Below are positions 1-10,989 of a stretch of DNA of 64,000 nucleotides, one piece after another; within the stretch, counting starts at the first letter, position 1, and every line of letters starts with the position of its first letter. Position numbers and translations under genes: made by a program. The stretch spans positions 124,001-188,000 of the forward strand of contig JACCGJ010000626.1 in assembly GCA_013407085.1 (NCBI GenBank), in the 5' to 3' direction. A model generated the notes under the pieces. The model had not been told where the DNA came from. It saw only the letters and a program-made list of their open reading frames with translations, and made no database searches. Source of the stretch: Atriophallophorus winterbourni. Taxonomy: Eukaryota; Platyhelminthes; Trematoda; Plagiorchiida; Microphallidae.

Positions 1-683
1 CATCCTGAGTGGCTCAAATCTCGGGGTGGCCAAACAGTCACATGGTATAGACAGTTAAAAACCCTTACTAGTAACCTTTCCAAAGTCAACGAAGCGCGTC
101 TTCCAGGCTGGTGTCCCGCGATCAGATATCGCAATGGCTAGGTACGCTTCAGGATATGTTCCCAAACCGTGTTCAATGACGGTCTTGCACTAGGCATCTT
201 TGAGTGTTTGCTTAACCTTGCATGTTGGCAAGCGGAGTGACGAGAAAAGCTTGTTATGATGCATGACTGTGGAAGCTGCAACGAAGCTGCCATGCTGATG
301 TCGCTCTACTCGTTCACGAAACTTGTTTGGATGCGTGTTCCATTCGAGGTGTAGGCACCTCTTCTTAGTTTGTTTGTGCTTACTCTTCTCATTCTTGACC
401 CCTTACTTTGGAGGCATTGTGTAAAGCGTCGTTTGCAAGCTTGGGAGGAGCAGATACAGCTCTTTGCTGCTGAATGCAGCATTGGTCATTCAAAAAGCTG
501 TAAAACATGAAATTCTCGCGATTGTGATGAACATCCTTGGTCGACATCGACCGAAGGAGACCGTAACAATTTACGTCCCACCCTTACCCATCTTTTAGGA
601 TTTTTCTTTTTCGTGGTTGTGTGGTAATTAAGCATTCGGTACTTGATACATGTGTAATGCTGTCTATAATGATGATGATGATG
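1..683 (+). mobile_element. RTE-type LINE, 3' end (truncated)
   Basis: Bases 1-141 read as an open frame ending in TAG whose residues (RLPGWCP and an arginine-rich tail) match the extreme C-terminus of the RTE reverse transcriptase copies elsewhere in the window. The 3' UTR that follows shares long stretches with the tails at 2990-3400, 4780-5210 and 16560-16980, including the GTTATGATGC segment. It ends in a short ATG-triplet repeat near 670-683, as RTE elements often do. The 5' part lies outside the window or was never copied. Confidence 0.7.
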
Positions 684-821
684 CAAACTTTTATGGTAAT
701 CACCACTCGATATTGTTTTTCGAATCGTTTTTTATTCGAGGTTAAGGCCCTTGTCTTGATCTTCTACAAGTTCAATGACTTAATAGATCCCACCCTCTAT
801 CCTTTAGAGATGAGATCACAA

Positions 822-1000
822 GCTTGAATAAGAACATGTGCCGCGCAGTCAGAGGCTGCACGTTGGTTAAAATACTGTCAGGTTGCCCAGGCCTTGAAAC
901 AGAATTGGTAGTGAGCCTCCAATGTGTTTCCGCATGCAGCTAATCCATTTGACACGGTATTAGCTATAAATTAGAAAACTACTGCACGTTGCATGACAGT
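822..1000 (-). repeat. SINE-like repeat, degenerate copy
   Basis: Diverged copy of the dispersed repeat of about 240 bp that is best delimited at 43439-43676. Recognisable blocks are the sequence around AGACTGCACG, GTTGCCCAGGCC, GTAGTGAG and GCATGCAGCT. The orientation call uses the end that starts ACGGATGTGCAAT as 5'. Confidence 0.6.
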
Positions 1001-1324
1001 TGAGCACCGGAACTTCCTCCCGACATTATGCTGTTTATACTGCTGGTGATTTCCTTGTTCAGTCAACTCGGTAGTGAGACAGATAACACGAAGGCACATC
1101 TCACATCATTTTTGGTTTCAAGCGTTGCTCTTTCACCAAATGTTTAAACTCAATTCACCGTTGTACCGCATTTTCATGCGGTATGATATGTACGGACATG
1201 CACTGCTCTCACATTCAATGCTAGTGTGATGTTCATTTTACACCCAGTCATACTTCGGTCATTCAGGTGTGATTAGATGAAAGTTGCAAGGTGTAAAAAT
1301 TTGTTATTTAATCCGAAAATCTAG

Positions 1325-4300
1325 GTTACCAGCTGTCGTCAAGCGGCGCGTCCGTGCTCTCAAAAAGCTTCAGTATGAAAACATGAAAATCGATGAGTCG
1401 TTTCAGCGCGAGATACTGGAACTGGAAATGAAGTATGACAAATATCATCAGCGGATTTTCGACAAGGTATGTGTGCCGTTTTTCTTTCTCAATGTTGAAT
1501 ATTTCTTCTAGCGGAGAGCGATTGTCAACGGTCTGAAGGAACCATCAGACGATGAATGCCATTGGTCAGATGATGAGCATTCAGGAGACGAAGATGATGT
1601 AACCGATCCTGGTAAACATCGCGTTGCAATTTTATCACATTTTAGATACAACTGATCTGAAAGGCATCCCAAATTTCTGGCTCCAGGTTTTGCGCAATAT
1701 GCCAGCGTTATCAGGAACCATTGAGGAGCACGATCACAAAGTATTGAAACACCTTACAGATATCAAATGCGTCCTGCATATAGACCATCCGGTATGCAAT
1801 TCACAGACCGATGAATGTTTATTTGCAGGGTTTCACTTTGGAGTTTCATTTCAGTCCAAATCCCTATTTTAACATTAACATTTTGACAAAACGTTATTAT
1901 TTACACGTTGATGTTCATCCCGATAAAAAGTTAGAGTACGATGGCCCCGAAATTGTTCGAGCACAAGGGTAATCTACCATCACTTTCTTATGCCAAATTA
2001 GTTGCACAATCAACTGGAATCCTGGAAAGAATGTTACAGTTAAATCGATCAAAAAAAAGAAGAAAAAGAAACATGGACCTGGCTCAAAGCTCACCATCAC
2101 CAAAAGTGGAGATTCATTTTTCCACTTTTTCGATCCACCTATAGAACGTAAGCCACTCTATTATCTACTAATCACCCTAATTAGGTATTTCGGATGATCT
2201 GGTAAATCCCGTCTTCGTATGTTATCATAATTTTTTCAGGATGATGGTATTAAAGCACAGCTTGAGAGTGATTTCTACTGGGGACATAGTTTGGCAGAAT
2301 GTGTCACTCGAAAAGCTGTCTTGTTTTTCACTGGTGAAGCACTGCCCCGTGATGTATGTTACCTTCAGCTTGTTAATTTCTTATTCTTAGTCTGACGATA
2401 AAGAGGAAGCTGATGATGATGACGACGATGATGATGAAGAAGATGGTGACGAATCATCAGATGTGAGTCGTCCAGTGTTTTCTTGTGTTATTCTCTCATT
2501 ATCCTGTTTACATTATCTATTTTGGTAGTTGCATTACTAGCAACGCTGGTTAAAATAAGGAGAACTCAGCTCGCATTTCCAGAGCTAGGGTAGCTTTACG
2601 TTACATAGGTTATCTGTGGCGTCAAATAGGTTTTTCTCTCAAGCTCAAGGTTAGGGTCTATAAGGCTACAGTACGCGTGGTTTTACTCTACGGATGTGAA
2701 ACCTGGACACTGAGAAAAGAAGATCTTCGACAATCGCTGTCTCTGCATCATCACTGGAGTTACTTGACACCAATGGATATGTAACGCAACTATCCGTAAT
2801 ATAATCTTTGGCGTAGAAATCGAAAAATAAGTTAAGGCGCATAGAATTCGGTGGTTAGGTCACGTATTGTGAATGGGAAATCGTCGTTTTCCTAACGCGG
2901 TTTCGTTCGCCACTCCTAACTCGAAATGGCGTCTTTGTAAGGGTGGCCAGACTGACTTGGTTCAAGTAGATGAAGGATTTGACTGCTAAAATAGCTGCGG
3001 TCGGTGCGATCCGTCTTCCAGGTTGGGGTCAAGATGATGAGAATTCTATGAGTGGCTTCTTACCATTAGCGATATTACCCAACATTGTGTTCAGTGGCGG
3101 TATTGTTGTGTTTGCTTAATCTTGTCTGTTGTCAAGTGAATTGGTGAAGAAAGCCTGTTATGATGCCTGATGTCACTCTACTCGTTCACAGTACTTGCGT
3201 GAATGCATGTTTCATTCGAGGTGTGTAGCTACCTCATCCCAGTGCGTCTGTCTAATCTTTTATAGGTTCAGTAGCTTTTCAGGTCCACCCCTCCCCATAT
3301 CTTTTCGAATTTTTATTAGGTGATGTTTGTATGGGATTTAAGCACTTGGTACTGGTTACCGGTGTAATACTTTCAATGATGATGATTACCCTACCTGTTA
3401 CAACTGAGCCTAGTTCATCAGCAACTTTTTATTGTCAGCTGATTTGGTCGATACATTGCCGTATCTCAGCTGATCACCTATCTCACCTGGTAAGTATAGT
3501 TTGAGCGAAATTAGGATTTGGTTTCGCTTGATGATCATCAACTTGAAGCAAAAAAGCAGAGATACACTGAGGCATTAAAAAAGAAAGTGGGCAAACGGAA
3601 TATGCAAAACCGCGTAATAAGCAGCGTGTTTTTTAGTTTCACGTCATGAGCTATTGTTTTTTCTTTTAAAAAGAAATTACGACACTTATGGTATACGGTA
3701 TGGTATGAAGGCCTGATCGAGGCAGTGCCGCGCAATCGGAGACTGCACGTGGGATAAGATACTGTCCGGTTGCCCACGCCTAGACAGATATAAGGGGGTA
3801 ATAGAAATGGTAGTGAGACTCCAGCGTCTTTCAGCATGTAGCTCACTACCGTTGGCCAATCAATTTAGCACGATTGTAGCCGCATAGTACAGAAATACTG
3901 CACGATTGCACATCCGTGCGCTGACGCCATATCGCGTAATGTTTCCGACCAACTATTAGGTTAATATTTTGAACACCACCCAGCCAAACGGACTCGTCCC
4001 ACTTAGCCTAACGCTACTGTGACTTTATTCGTCACAGTGCATGATGTCACAGACTAGACACCCGGTCGATTCTGCCTATCTCTACCAGGTTATTCGCGTT
4101 ATGTTAAGTGAATGTGCAATCGTGTAGTAGTAGTTTGTGCTGCACAGCTAACACCTCTTTCTTATATCTGTCTAGGTCTGGGCAACCTGACACATCTTAG
4201 CCCACGTGCATTCTTCCAGCTGTGCGTCACTTTGCTTGAATCAGGCTTGTGATTATTATTCTCGAAGGGCTAATTAATGATGGCGTTAATGTTTCTAATA

Positions 4301-5683
4301 TCTCCAGAACACAAGCTTGTATGCTTTCTGATCTATAGGTATAACGCAATATAGTTGAAAATAAATGTTTACGAGATATTTTAAACCGCTCGATTCCCAC
4401 AGGAGTCCGTTTGAAAATTGTGTCGACTTAAGTCTTGTTTATCATAACCAACTCAAATCAAAATCGCACCAAACATCGAATTTATTTGCAACCTATCTAA
4501 CTGGTTGAACGTACTTCATTGTGCAGTTATTCAACCAAATTTCGCATTGTAAAATCACTGACACTTATATTTTTTCTTCAGTCATAACCCTCAGTGCAGG
4601 TGAGTGTCAATAAATGAATTTTTTTCAAAATTCACTGTTTTGCCGAGCACTAACTACCAGATGATTTGCCTCTAAGACACAGCCGCTGTGCCGTCTTTGG
4701 CTGTGCGGCACTTTGCCTGGATCAGGCTTGTGCTTTCATACCATACCATAACTGCTTGATTTGAATTCCTTCAAGTCAACAGCAGATCAGATTATATTTT
4801 GATCTATCTATACAGCTAAAGACCCTTACTACTAACCTTTTTAAAGTCAGGTTAGCACGAATTACGGGCTGGGTCCCTGTGTCAAGTGGTTAGTTATGCT
4901 TCAGTAGATGTAATGAAACCGTGTTAGTTGGTGGTCTTACACTAATCTTCTGGAATTGTTTTCAATTGGAGTAACGCTGAAACCTTGTTATGATGCATGG
5001 TATAAAAGCTGCAAGAAAGCTGTTGTGCTGATATCGCTCTACTTGTTCACGAAACTTGATTGAATGCATGCTTCATTCTAGATGCATACATCTACTTGCA
5101 TATTTTTACTCTTGTCTAGAATCCGTAGCGGTTTCGGTCCAGCCTTTCCCCATCTTTTAGGGTTTTACTTTTGGTTGTGTACGTTAGCATTCGCATTGGC
5201 TCGTGCAATGCTAACAACGTGCTAAATTGGGCCATCGGTAGTGAGCTGCATGCTGAAACACGCTGGAGTCTCACTACCATCTCTATTCTCTATTTCCTTT
5301 CTCATATCTTTCTACCCCGGGGCCACCGGCAGTATCTTAGCCGACGCGCTGTCTCTGACTGTGCAGCACTTTGCCCGGACCAGGCTTGTGCTTTCATACA
5401 TTCACGTATGCCGGTATGATGCTGTCTCTGCTGGTGATGATGATATGACATGTGTAGTCGATTACTGTGCGACACTGCTATGATTGAGACGTGTAATTTC
5501 ATAAATACATGCACGGTGTTCCATCTGGCTGCTTTTCGTTGTTTCTCGCAGTATCACATCAACAGACATTTCATGTAGTTGTCGAACGTTATTTTTCGTG
5601 ATTCTTTGTTTGTTTTTCAGCGCCACGGGGGACGTCACAAACGTCAACAGGTGGGAGAGCAACCCAAGTGCAAGCGGCAATAA
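1325..5683 (+). CDS. NAP1L: Nucleosome assembly protein 1-like (NAP1 family), 3' part of gene
   Basis: NAP1 proteins are acidic histone H2A-H2B chaperones. Exons read from the sequence: 1325-1466, 1512-1611, 1646-1791, 1829-1968, 2002-2147, 2185-2201 (17 bp), 2240-2353, 2391-2462 and 5621-5683. All introns are GT-AG; the first seven are 33-45 bp and the last about 3.16 kb. Family landmarks in order are LPAVVKRRV, KGIPNFWLQVL, EEHD.VLKHLTDIK, LEFHFSPNPYF, YDGPEI, the basic K-rich block with SGDSFFHFFDPP, SDFYWGHSL, AVLFFTGEA, an Asp/Glu-rich acidic tail and a Cys-terminal end (CKRQ). Phase is consistent across every junction, so the copy looks functional. Upstream exons are not visible; the first 1.3 kb is repeat. 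Identification is by motif recognition, not by a search. Confidence 0.88.
2185..2201 (+). other. 17 bp micro-exon of the NAP1-like gene
   Basis: The upstream exon ends in phase 1 and the downstream exon needs phase 0. Adding these 17 bases, bounded by TTAG and GTAAAT, restores the frame and yields ERISDDLDDG. That aligns with the family segment between the FF.PP block and the final alpha-helical block. The flanking introns are 37 and 38 bp. Confidence 0.8.
2550..3400 (+). mobile_element. RTE-type LINE 3' end inside NAP1 last intron
   Basis: Bases 2640-2730 translate to VYKATVRVVLLYGCETWTLR, the signature C-terminal region of RTE-clade polymerases, and further pieces resemble the tail at 16364-16690. 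Frameshifts and stops make it a pseudogene. The 3' UTR runs to an ATGATGATG-type repeat near 3385-3400. It is one of several insertions that inflated an otherwise tiny-intron gene. Confidence 0.75.
3690..3922 (-). repeat. SINE-like repeat, near full length
   Basis: Nearly full-length copy of the 240 bp repeat, from a (GGTAT)-rich tail at the low-coordinate side to the ACGGATGTGCAAT end near 3922. It lies in the last intron of the NAP1-like gene. Confidence 0.75.
4110..4262 (+). repeat. SINE-like repeat with internal deletion
   Basis: Contains the GTGCAATCGTG start, then jumps to the CTTATATCTGTCTAGG block and the GGCTTGTG end. The central block around GCATGC is missing. Confidence 0.6.
4678..4752 (+). 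repeat. SINE-like repeat, 3' fragment
   Basis: Carries only the last third of the repeat (GGCTGTGCGGCAC, TGGATCAGGCTTGTG) and an ATACC-type tail. Confidence 0.6.
4780..5210 (+). mobile_element. RTE-type LINE 3' tail
   Basis: Matches the 1-683 tail block by block: the CCCTTACTACTAACCTTT coding end, the CTTGTTATGATGCATG segment and the C-rich stretch near 5140. Non-coding and degenerate. It lies in the NAP1 last intron, directly before another SINE copy. Confidence 0.65.
5214..5405 (+). repeat. SINE-like repeat copy
   Basis: Shows the CGTGCTAAATTG, GTGAGCTGCATGCTGAAAC, CTCATATCT and GGCTTGTGCTTTCATAC blocks in order. The 5' end is truncated. Confidence 0.7.
5621..5683 (+). CDS. Terminal exon of the NAP1-like gene
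   Basis: A TTTGTTTGTTTTTCAG acceptor precedes an exon in phase 0, matching the phase left by the exon ending at 2462. It encodes a short basic tail ending EQPKCKRQ before TAA. Vertebrate NAP1L1 ends in a comparable Cys-Lys-Gln-Gln that fits a CaaX-type prenylation signal, so the same modification is plausible here by inference. An AATAAA at 5679-5684 overlaps the stop codon. Confidence 0.75.
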   Translation, partial: RHGGRHKRQQVGEQPKCKRQ

Positions 5684-5995
5684 ACTTTTATTTTCTTTTT
5701 TCTCCATTTGATCGCAGCGCGCGAAAAATTTTTAATGGTCGATTTTTACGCTTCAATTGACAATTTGTGATATCATAAAAAACATGTGTGCTCCACATTT
5801 TATTACTGTGGTTTTCTTTTTAAACTGATTCAATGTCACATGCACCGATTATCAGTATGAACATCATGGCTGGGAGAGAACCTTTCCGGCTGCGCTCTGT
5901 CCTCTGCTATGGAAAAAACGAGGTGCTGCTATCACTCCACACGACAATTGTGGGGTCGTATTTAAAGTAATGTAATCAGCATTGGAGTCTTAGTA
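5684..5995. other. Probable NAP1 3' UTR and downstream flank
   Basis: AT-rich, with no coding frame and none of the window's repeats recognised. Possible poly(A) signals are the stop-overlapping AATAAA and CATAAA near 5775. Nothing further is supported. Confidence 0.4.
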
Positions 5996-5999
5996 TCAC

Positions 6000-6430
6000 A
6001 ATGATATGTTTCCGTTAGAAAATGTACAGAAGCTCGCTACTCCCTCGATCGAGAGGCTTGCATGTATCAACTACAAGAAGTGTCTCTTAGCATCAGAGTT
6101 TTTCTCGCTCAGGGCGATCTTGTTGAAACCTTCAAAGTTCTCAAGGGATTAATTTCTTTTAAATCAGGGTTCTTCTCTCTCAGAAGGACGCTGCGCAGGG
6201 CGATCTTATTGAAACCTTCAAAGTTCTAAAGGCAATAAGTTCTTTTAAATTTGACTAATTCTTTTCGTTTATCCTAGTGGCTGACAAAAGTGGTCAACGC
6301 TGCATACATGGCTAGAGTCCAGAACAATCTTCTCTAGCATTGTTGTAGTAAACGCATGGGACTTTTTTCTTCAAAGAACTGGTCTCGACAGCCTCAGTAA
6401 GTGCTTTCAAACATAGGTTGGGCGAACGGT
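6000..6430 (+). mobile_element. CR1-like LINE, 3' coding fragment with a small tandem duplication
   Basis: Translations in shifting frames give pieces like VQKLATPSIERL, RAILLKPSKF and VVVNAWDFF. These correspond to the C-terminal region of LINE-A ORF2 (VQRLATRMIEG, RGDLIETFKILKGL, RVVNFWNRLPEEL). The segment containing GGGCGATCTT.TTGAAACCTTCAAAGTT occurs twice, near 6113 and 6200, a local duplication. Confidence 0.6.
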
Positions 6431-6439
6431 GTCAGGCGC

Positions 6440-7390
6440 TTCTTCGGAAGAAGATAAGAATTAGTTTTCCATATTTGTTTGGCAATCTGGTGACGATTGA
6501 TCGTTCTTACATCTGTAGCACCGCAGTGTTTCAATATTCCCGGGCAGTACGAAATGGGCATTGCGTAGCAGTCGGACTAGTTGCTCATATTCATAAAAAG
6601 AACTCAAGCGGACTGTGTACGGATTACTGTTGAGTGGTCTTTTTAACAAGGCACGTGGAAGCAATAGGTAAAAAAACTGATGAGGTAGAAAAATGCTCAT
6701 TTGCAAGCATCCATCCATCACACACCCCACTACCAGTTTCGTGGTGTTTCCGTTCATCAGGATCCACATGCGCTTGAAACTGATAAGATTTTCTGGAGAT
6801 TAGTGTTGTGTGAGAGAAATATTAACGTTTGGGACAGTGAAAGAATTGCAGTAAAGGTTACTGACGCATTCAGATTAAGCGTATGTCATCAGCAACTAAC
6901 GGGAGATACTTAACGAGTGGATCGATTAATCATGGCCATTCAAAGTAATTGTAATGTAAGGTAGTTTGGGTTAATGTTTCCCTCGGACATATGCTCTAAT
7001 GACGCAGATACGTGATTGAGTTGCACTCCATCCACCACTAGTTTATCTATAAACGATGCAGTAAACCTACGGGTTGTCAAGTCACGTAAGCACACCCAGG
7101 ATCAATCTGACTGACCCAGTGTGTTTCAGTGGTATCTGGTTCATTGACAAGAACCAAGAGGTATATCATTGTTCTATTTCATCACTAAACGGTTGCTCAT
7201 TCTTGTCCGATACGGACGTGATGCGCATGGAAGCCAGGTTCAAGATTCTATTTATCGCTACTGGTGTACGCTATGCACACCGTATACCGAAGGCTCCCTG
7301 CAGAACATTAACTCGGCTGGTTTGCCGAAATACCTCCACGTTAGTGCCAGCTGAGTGTACTCAGCTAAAGGTTCGGCGGTGGTGTCTGAG
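6440..7390. other. Intergenic, no recognised gene
   Basis: Several short open frames exist on both strands, the longest about 118 codons at 7074-7430. None shows a motif I recognise, and none has codon or splice support. It may contain worn-out repeats. Confidence 0.4.
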
Positions 7391-7396
7391 GATGTG

Positions 7397-7765
7397 GTGG
7401 GTTTTCATCTGGCAAGCCTTCTCCCTATAAAAGCCACAAAACTCCAATGATCACATCATGACGCGCCGCATCAAAAGTCACTGCCGCTTGTCCTATCTAA
7501 GGACATTGTATGGTGCCCAAGCGAAAACTGCAGTCATCAATTAAACAGCGGGGTTATCGGGCTCCGAACTGGAAATTTCCCGGAAAAGGGCGTACGAACC
7601 GCTTCATCGGCCACCGATAGGTGCAAACCTCTCTCGCTCCACTGCTTTGTGGGTAAATCCAACGCACTAAAGGCTCGGGGCGGGACCCGCTAAACGAAAT
7701 CTTCCCTACTTCGGTGTAGGCAACCGGGTAGTATCAGGCCTACGATCAACGATGATGACAATGTC
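7397..7765 (+). repeat. Dispersed repeat R1, copy 1
   Basis: About 370 bp that recurs in inverted orientation at 10990-11376 with high similarity. It begins near GTGGGTTTTC and CTCCCTATAAAAGCCAC and ends at GGCAACCGGGTAGTATCA with a short GATGAT run. The internal TATAAAA and lack of a conserved frame suggest a non-autonomous retroposon or element leader. The family is not identified. Confidence 0.65.
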
Positions 7766-7769
7766 CCAT

Positions 7770-8795
7770 GCTCTCACTACCTTCGAAAGCTACTCTTCAG
7801 AATCCACTTCCCAAGCACATGTCATCCTCTCTCCCTGATGCACTTCGGATCATTTAACAAATATAATATTGCATTGGGACTCGGTTAACCGGACACAGTT
7901 GATGGCAAGATTAACAGATCACTTTGCTAAACAAAAAGATTCATACAGATAGTCTCCTACTGTGGAAGTGCGTAGTGCGCTAATTGCGAGCTTTCGGTTG
8001 ATATGCAGAACGCTACCCTGTTAAAATACAAGAGCTTGATGCACCGACGACAATCGCGAACCAGTCATAATAGAACAGGTGGTGTTAACCGGAAATGATT
8101 GCGTATGGTCGTCCCAGGATAACACGTGGCAGCTGGCCAAGGCCAGTGTCTATCGAGATAATGCATGAACTTGCACAAGTGCGACTGCTAAACGGTGCTT
8201 AAAAGATATTCGACAATTGCCTTAGTTAGCCGGAGTGACCTTGCACGATCTCTAGGCCAAATGATAGCGAAATACGCAAGCAATCTACCTTGATGATGCC
8301 ACTGAACGCCGTCACAAAGGTTGATTAATTTTGAGCATCAGATTATGCTCGCTACATCCTCACAGCTACATATACAATTTCAAGCGTCCTATTTTTACAT
8401 TATAATTGCTTGATTCAATCTAAGCACGACAGTATATTAACCAATCAACTGCGCTGACTTTGTACAGCGCAAGACAATCGGCTAAAACATCCGATGACTG
8501 GTTTCCCCATGATAATACGACAAATACGAGTAAAAAAACACTCGTCTAATGAATATCCCGCTATACATTTTTATCCACCAACGTATGCCAAGGTCACGCA
8601 ATCTTGTTTATAAATCAAGCTTGTTCCTGAGACGATAAGCATTCAAGGATTTCACGTACAACAGCTATAATGCATGAGACGCAAAGATGACGTCATCGGG
8701 TGTTCTGCTTTTGCTATATTGGCCGTCTATAAGTCATAATACCTTATTCAAACACCCGGAAAGCAACAATTGGAAATTCGTATGCCAACTCGTGT
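7770..8795. other. Intergenic, nothing recognised
   Basis: No open frame with recognisable motifs, no RNA gene and no clear match to the other repeats in the window. Confidence 0.4.
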
Positions 8796-8799
8796 GTGT

Positions 8800-8897
8800 T
8801 TATGTATGAAAGCACAAACCTGTTCCAGACAGAGTGCCGCACATTCAGAGACTGCACTTGGGCTAAGATATAGTCAGGTTCAGCAATAGAGGAGAAT
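8800..8897 (-). repeat. SINE-like repeat fragment
   Basis: Only the tail-proximal 100 bp of the 240 bp repeat is present (TATGAAAGCACAAACCTG, GAGACTGCAC, GGCTAAGATA). Confidence 0.55.
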
Positions 8898-8954
8898 ATA
8901 CGTAGCTCAGGATGGTGTTCGGTGTAGTTGTTGTTGGACGGCTGCCTCACATTC

Positions 8955-9715
8955 CTGGCCGTTCAAGTGGGACGAACAAACGAAGGAAATTTGGAAACCA
9001 GTGTCTACAGGAAGAATACGCACACAGATTAAATCTTGAACTATCACAGCAAGCATCCAACCAGCCATAAACACAGCTGCGTTAGAACCCTATTCAAAAG
9101 AGCAGCGACACATTGCAGCACGCCGGAACTGAGAAGACAAGAAGAAGAATACCTGTTCAAAGTGCTCCAGAAGAATGGATACCCCAGAAGCTTCGTACTA
9201 CGTAACAAGTTCAAAAGTACCCAGCAAAGAAACGATGATCAAAACAGAGTCCGACGCGCTCTTCCGTATGTGCAGAATATATCAGAAATCGCAGCTCGGG
9301 TCCTTCGGCCATTTGGAATAGAGGTCGCGCACAAACCCGTGTCAACATTATGCAACCACTTCAACAATATGAAAGACAAAGTTGCGAAAGAAGAACAATC
9401 GAATATTGTCTACAAGATTAAGTGCAGAGATTGCGAGAAGAACTAGACCGGACAAACCAGCCGCAAGCTAAGCACAAGAATACACGAACACCGGTTAGCT
9501 GTACGAAGGCACGACCCAAGGTCACTGATTTCAATACATGTTGATCAATTCGGACACCAATTCGATTGGGACAACGCGAGGATTTTGGCGAAAGGAAACA
9601 ACCGACGAGCGCGAGAATTCATTGAAGCGTAGCACTCAACAACGACATCTATTAACCAGCACCTTCAATTGGCTACAACCTATGGACCAATGAAAACTCG
9701 ATGGACAAGAAGGCA
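8955..9715 (+). pseudogene. Penelope-like element, RT C-terminus plus GIY-YIG endonuclease
   Basis: One frame carries LETSVYRKNTHTD, HSKHPTSHKHSCVRTLFKRA, LPYVQNISEIAARVLRPFGI and AHKPVSTL, the familiar C-terminal part of Penelope-type reverse transcriptase. It continues into NIVYKIKCRDC and TGQTSRKLSTRIHEHRLA, the GIY-YIG nuclease core. The frame is interrupted by TAA at 9030-9032, TAG at 9444-9446 where the YIG tyrosine region should be, and TAG at 9630-9632. The RT palm is missing upstream. The copy is 5' truncated and dead. Confidence 0.8.
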
Positions 9716-9734
9716 ACACATGAATTCCACCAAT

Positions 9735-9895
9735 ATAGTCAGATTGCCCAGGCCTAGACAGACGACAAAGAAAATAGAAATGGTAGTGAGATTCCAGTGT
9801 GTTTCAGCATGCAGTTCACAACCGGTAGCCAATCCCCGTAGTACGGTTAGCCGCACAGCACAGAAATACTGCGCAATCGTGACTCATATGGCTCT
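9735..9895 (-). repeat. SINE-like repeat copy abutting the Penelope remnant
   Basis: Contains AGATTGCCCAGGCC, AATGGTAGTGAGA, GCATGCAGTTCAC and the ACTGCGCAATCGTG end. Confidence 0.65.
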
Positions 9896-9899
9896 TTAA

Positions 9900-10510
9900 T
9901 TCATAAATCAAGAATACGCTCATTCGTATCCACCTCTGACTATACAGATGATACGAATTGTCTTGAAAACCTCACCCACAGATCTGAAACCGTCTAACCT
10001 CGGTTTTCGTTATTGATATATTTACCGCATAAAGCCAAGCGGTAATTTTGTGAGTCACGTTCTGTGCTAATGTTGGGCTGTTGTTTTAAGTGATTTCTGA
10101 TAAATACACACCCATGACCCTTCAGAGACTAAGTGTGAACCCGAGTGGAGCCAAAACGCCACCAATGTTATCGTCAATCGTAGCCATCAGGAAGGTTTCA
10201 ACCTGCGTGTTCGCCAGGGCTCAAAGTCATGTCGCGGAAATTGTAACGGAACATGAACGTGATTCGCTGCTCGCTTTCTTTGTACGCGTCTGCTTTTCCG
10301 GTCTCAAGCCAGTTTGTCTGTTTCCAGATATGTGATGATGGTGGCTGACTGAGATGCACAACGACGACGGAGAAAGAACGCGCTGAAAATGGTTCGAGAA
10401 AGAACTGCCAGAGAAACCATTCGTCAAGAAACGCAACGCTCTTCGAAACAAAAGGAATCAATAAAAGAAAAAAGTCAATCGATTGAGGTGGTGAAAAACA
10501 GAGTAGAACA
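9900..10510. other. Intergenic, downstream of snurportin
   Basis: Short open frames at 10090-10335 (+) and 10198-10461 (-) overlap each other and have no recognisable motif. No repeat family was recognised. Confidence 0.35.
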
Positions 10511-10537
10511 CCAATAGGCAGAAATATACAATCCCAA

Positions 10538-10543
10538 CTTTAT
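10538..10543 (-). promoter_or_regulatory. Candidate poly(A) signal of snurportin
   Basis: AATAAA on the - strand, about 107 bp past the stop codon of the terminal snurportin exon. It is the first canonical signal I found downstream of that stop. Confidence 0.5.
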
Positions 10544-10649
10544 TGTAGGTCTCGACGGAGCGACATGATCAGAAGGTGTTACGTAAAAGATAGAGTATAT
10601 TATCTGTAGAAAATTTAAAACCAATGAATAATAATGTGAAGTTGAATAG

Positions 10650-10874
10650 TCATTTAGAAGACAGTTTGGCGGGTGCAAGACGTCTAGCATTTTCCTGTTT
10701 TTGCACTTCCTCTATGCAGGTGGTATACTCCACTGGTACGTCTTTCAGATAGCTCGGATGCACGGACAAATACGGAAACCATTCGGTGAGCATGTATGGC
10801 TTCATCCAGGCGACCAGGGGGGTTGCGCCAGGCTCGTAGCCAACCAGGCCATGATAAAAGAGGATTCCATCAAC
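10650..10874 (-). CDS. SNUPN: Snurportin-1, terminal coding exon
   Basis: Snurportin-1 is the importin-beta adaptor that recognises the trimethylguanosine cap of snRNPs for nuclear import. A CCCTCAG acceptor opens this exon in phase 0. It reads VDGILFYHGLVGYEPGATPL then VAWMKPYMLTEWFP, closely matching the conserved end of the cap-binding domain (VDGLLFYH, PGSTPLVGWLRPYM in human). A divergent tail of about 40 residues follows before TGA. The stop sits at the low-coordinate end, and AATAAA follows at 10538-10543. Identification is by motif recall. Confidence 0.85.
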   Translation of the reverse strand, partial: VDGILFYHGLVGYEPGATPLVAWMKPYMLTEWFPYLSVHPSYLKDVPVEYTTCIEEVQKQENARRLAPAKLSSK

Positions 10875-10989
10875 CTGAGGGAAAATGTGATAACTAGTGA
10901 GGTTATTATTATTATTATATTTGCACAATCTGATACAGATATAGTGCCGTTCAACATAAACAATGAGATGTACAAAGCGAGACGGGGGG

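Noticed and set aside
1284..1511. Taking the frame from 1284 to 1511 as one coding unit
   Set aside because: Family alignment and splice sites show the exon is 1325-1466; both ends of the frame are intron.
3538..3846. Open frames with a shared peptide around MLK.AGVSLP at many loci
   Set aside because: They lie in copies of the 238 bp SINE-like repeat; the shared peptide is a by-product of the repeat sequence.
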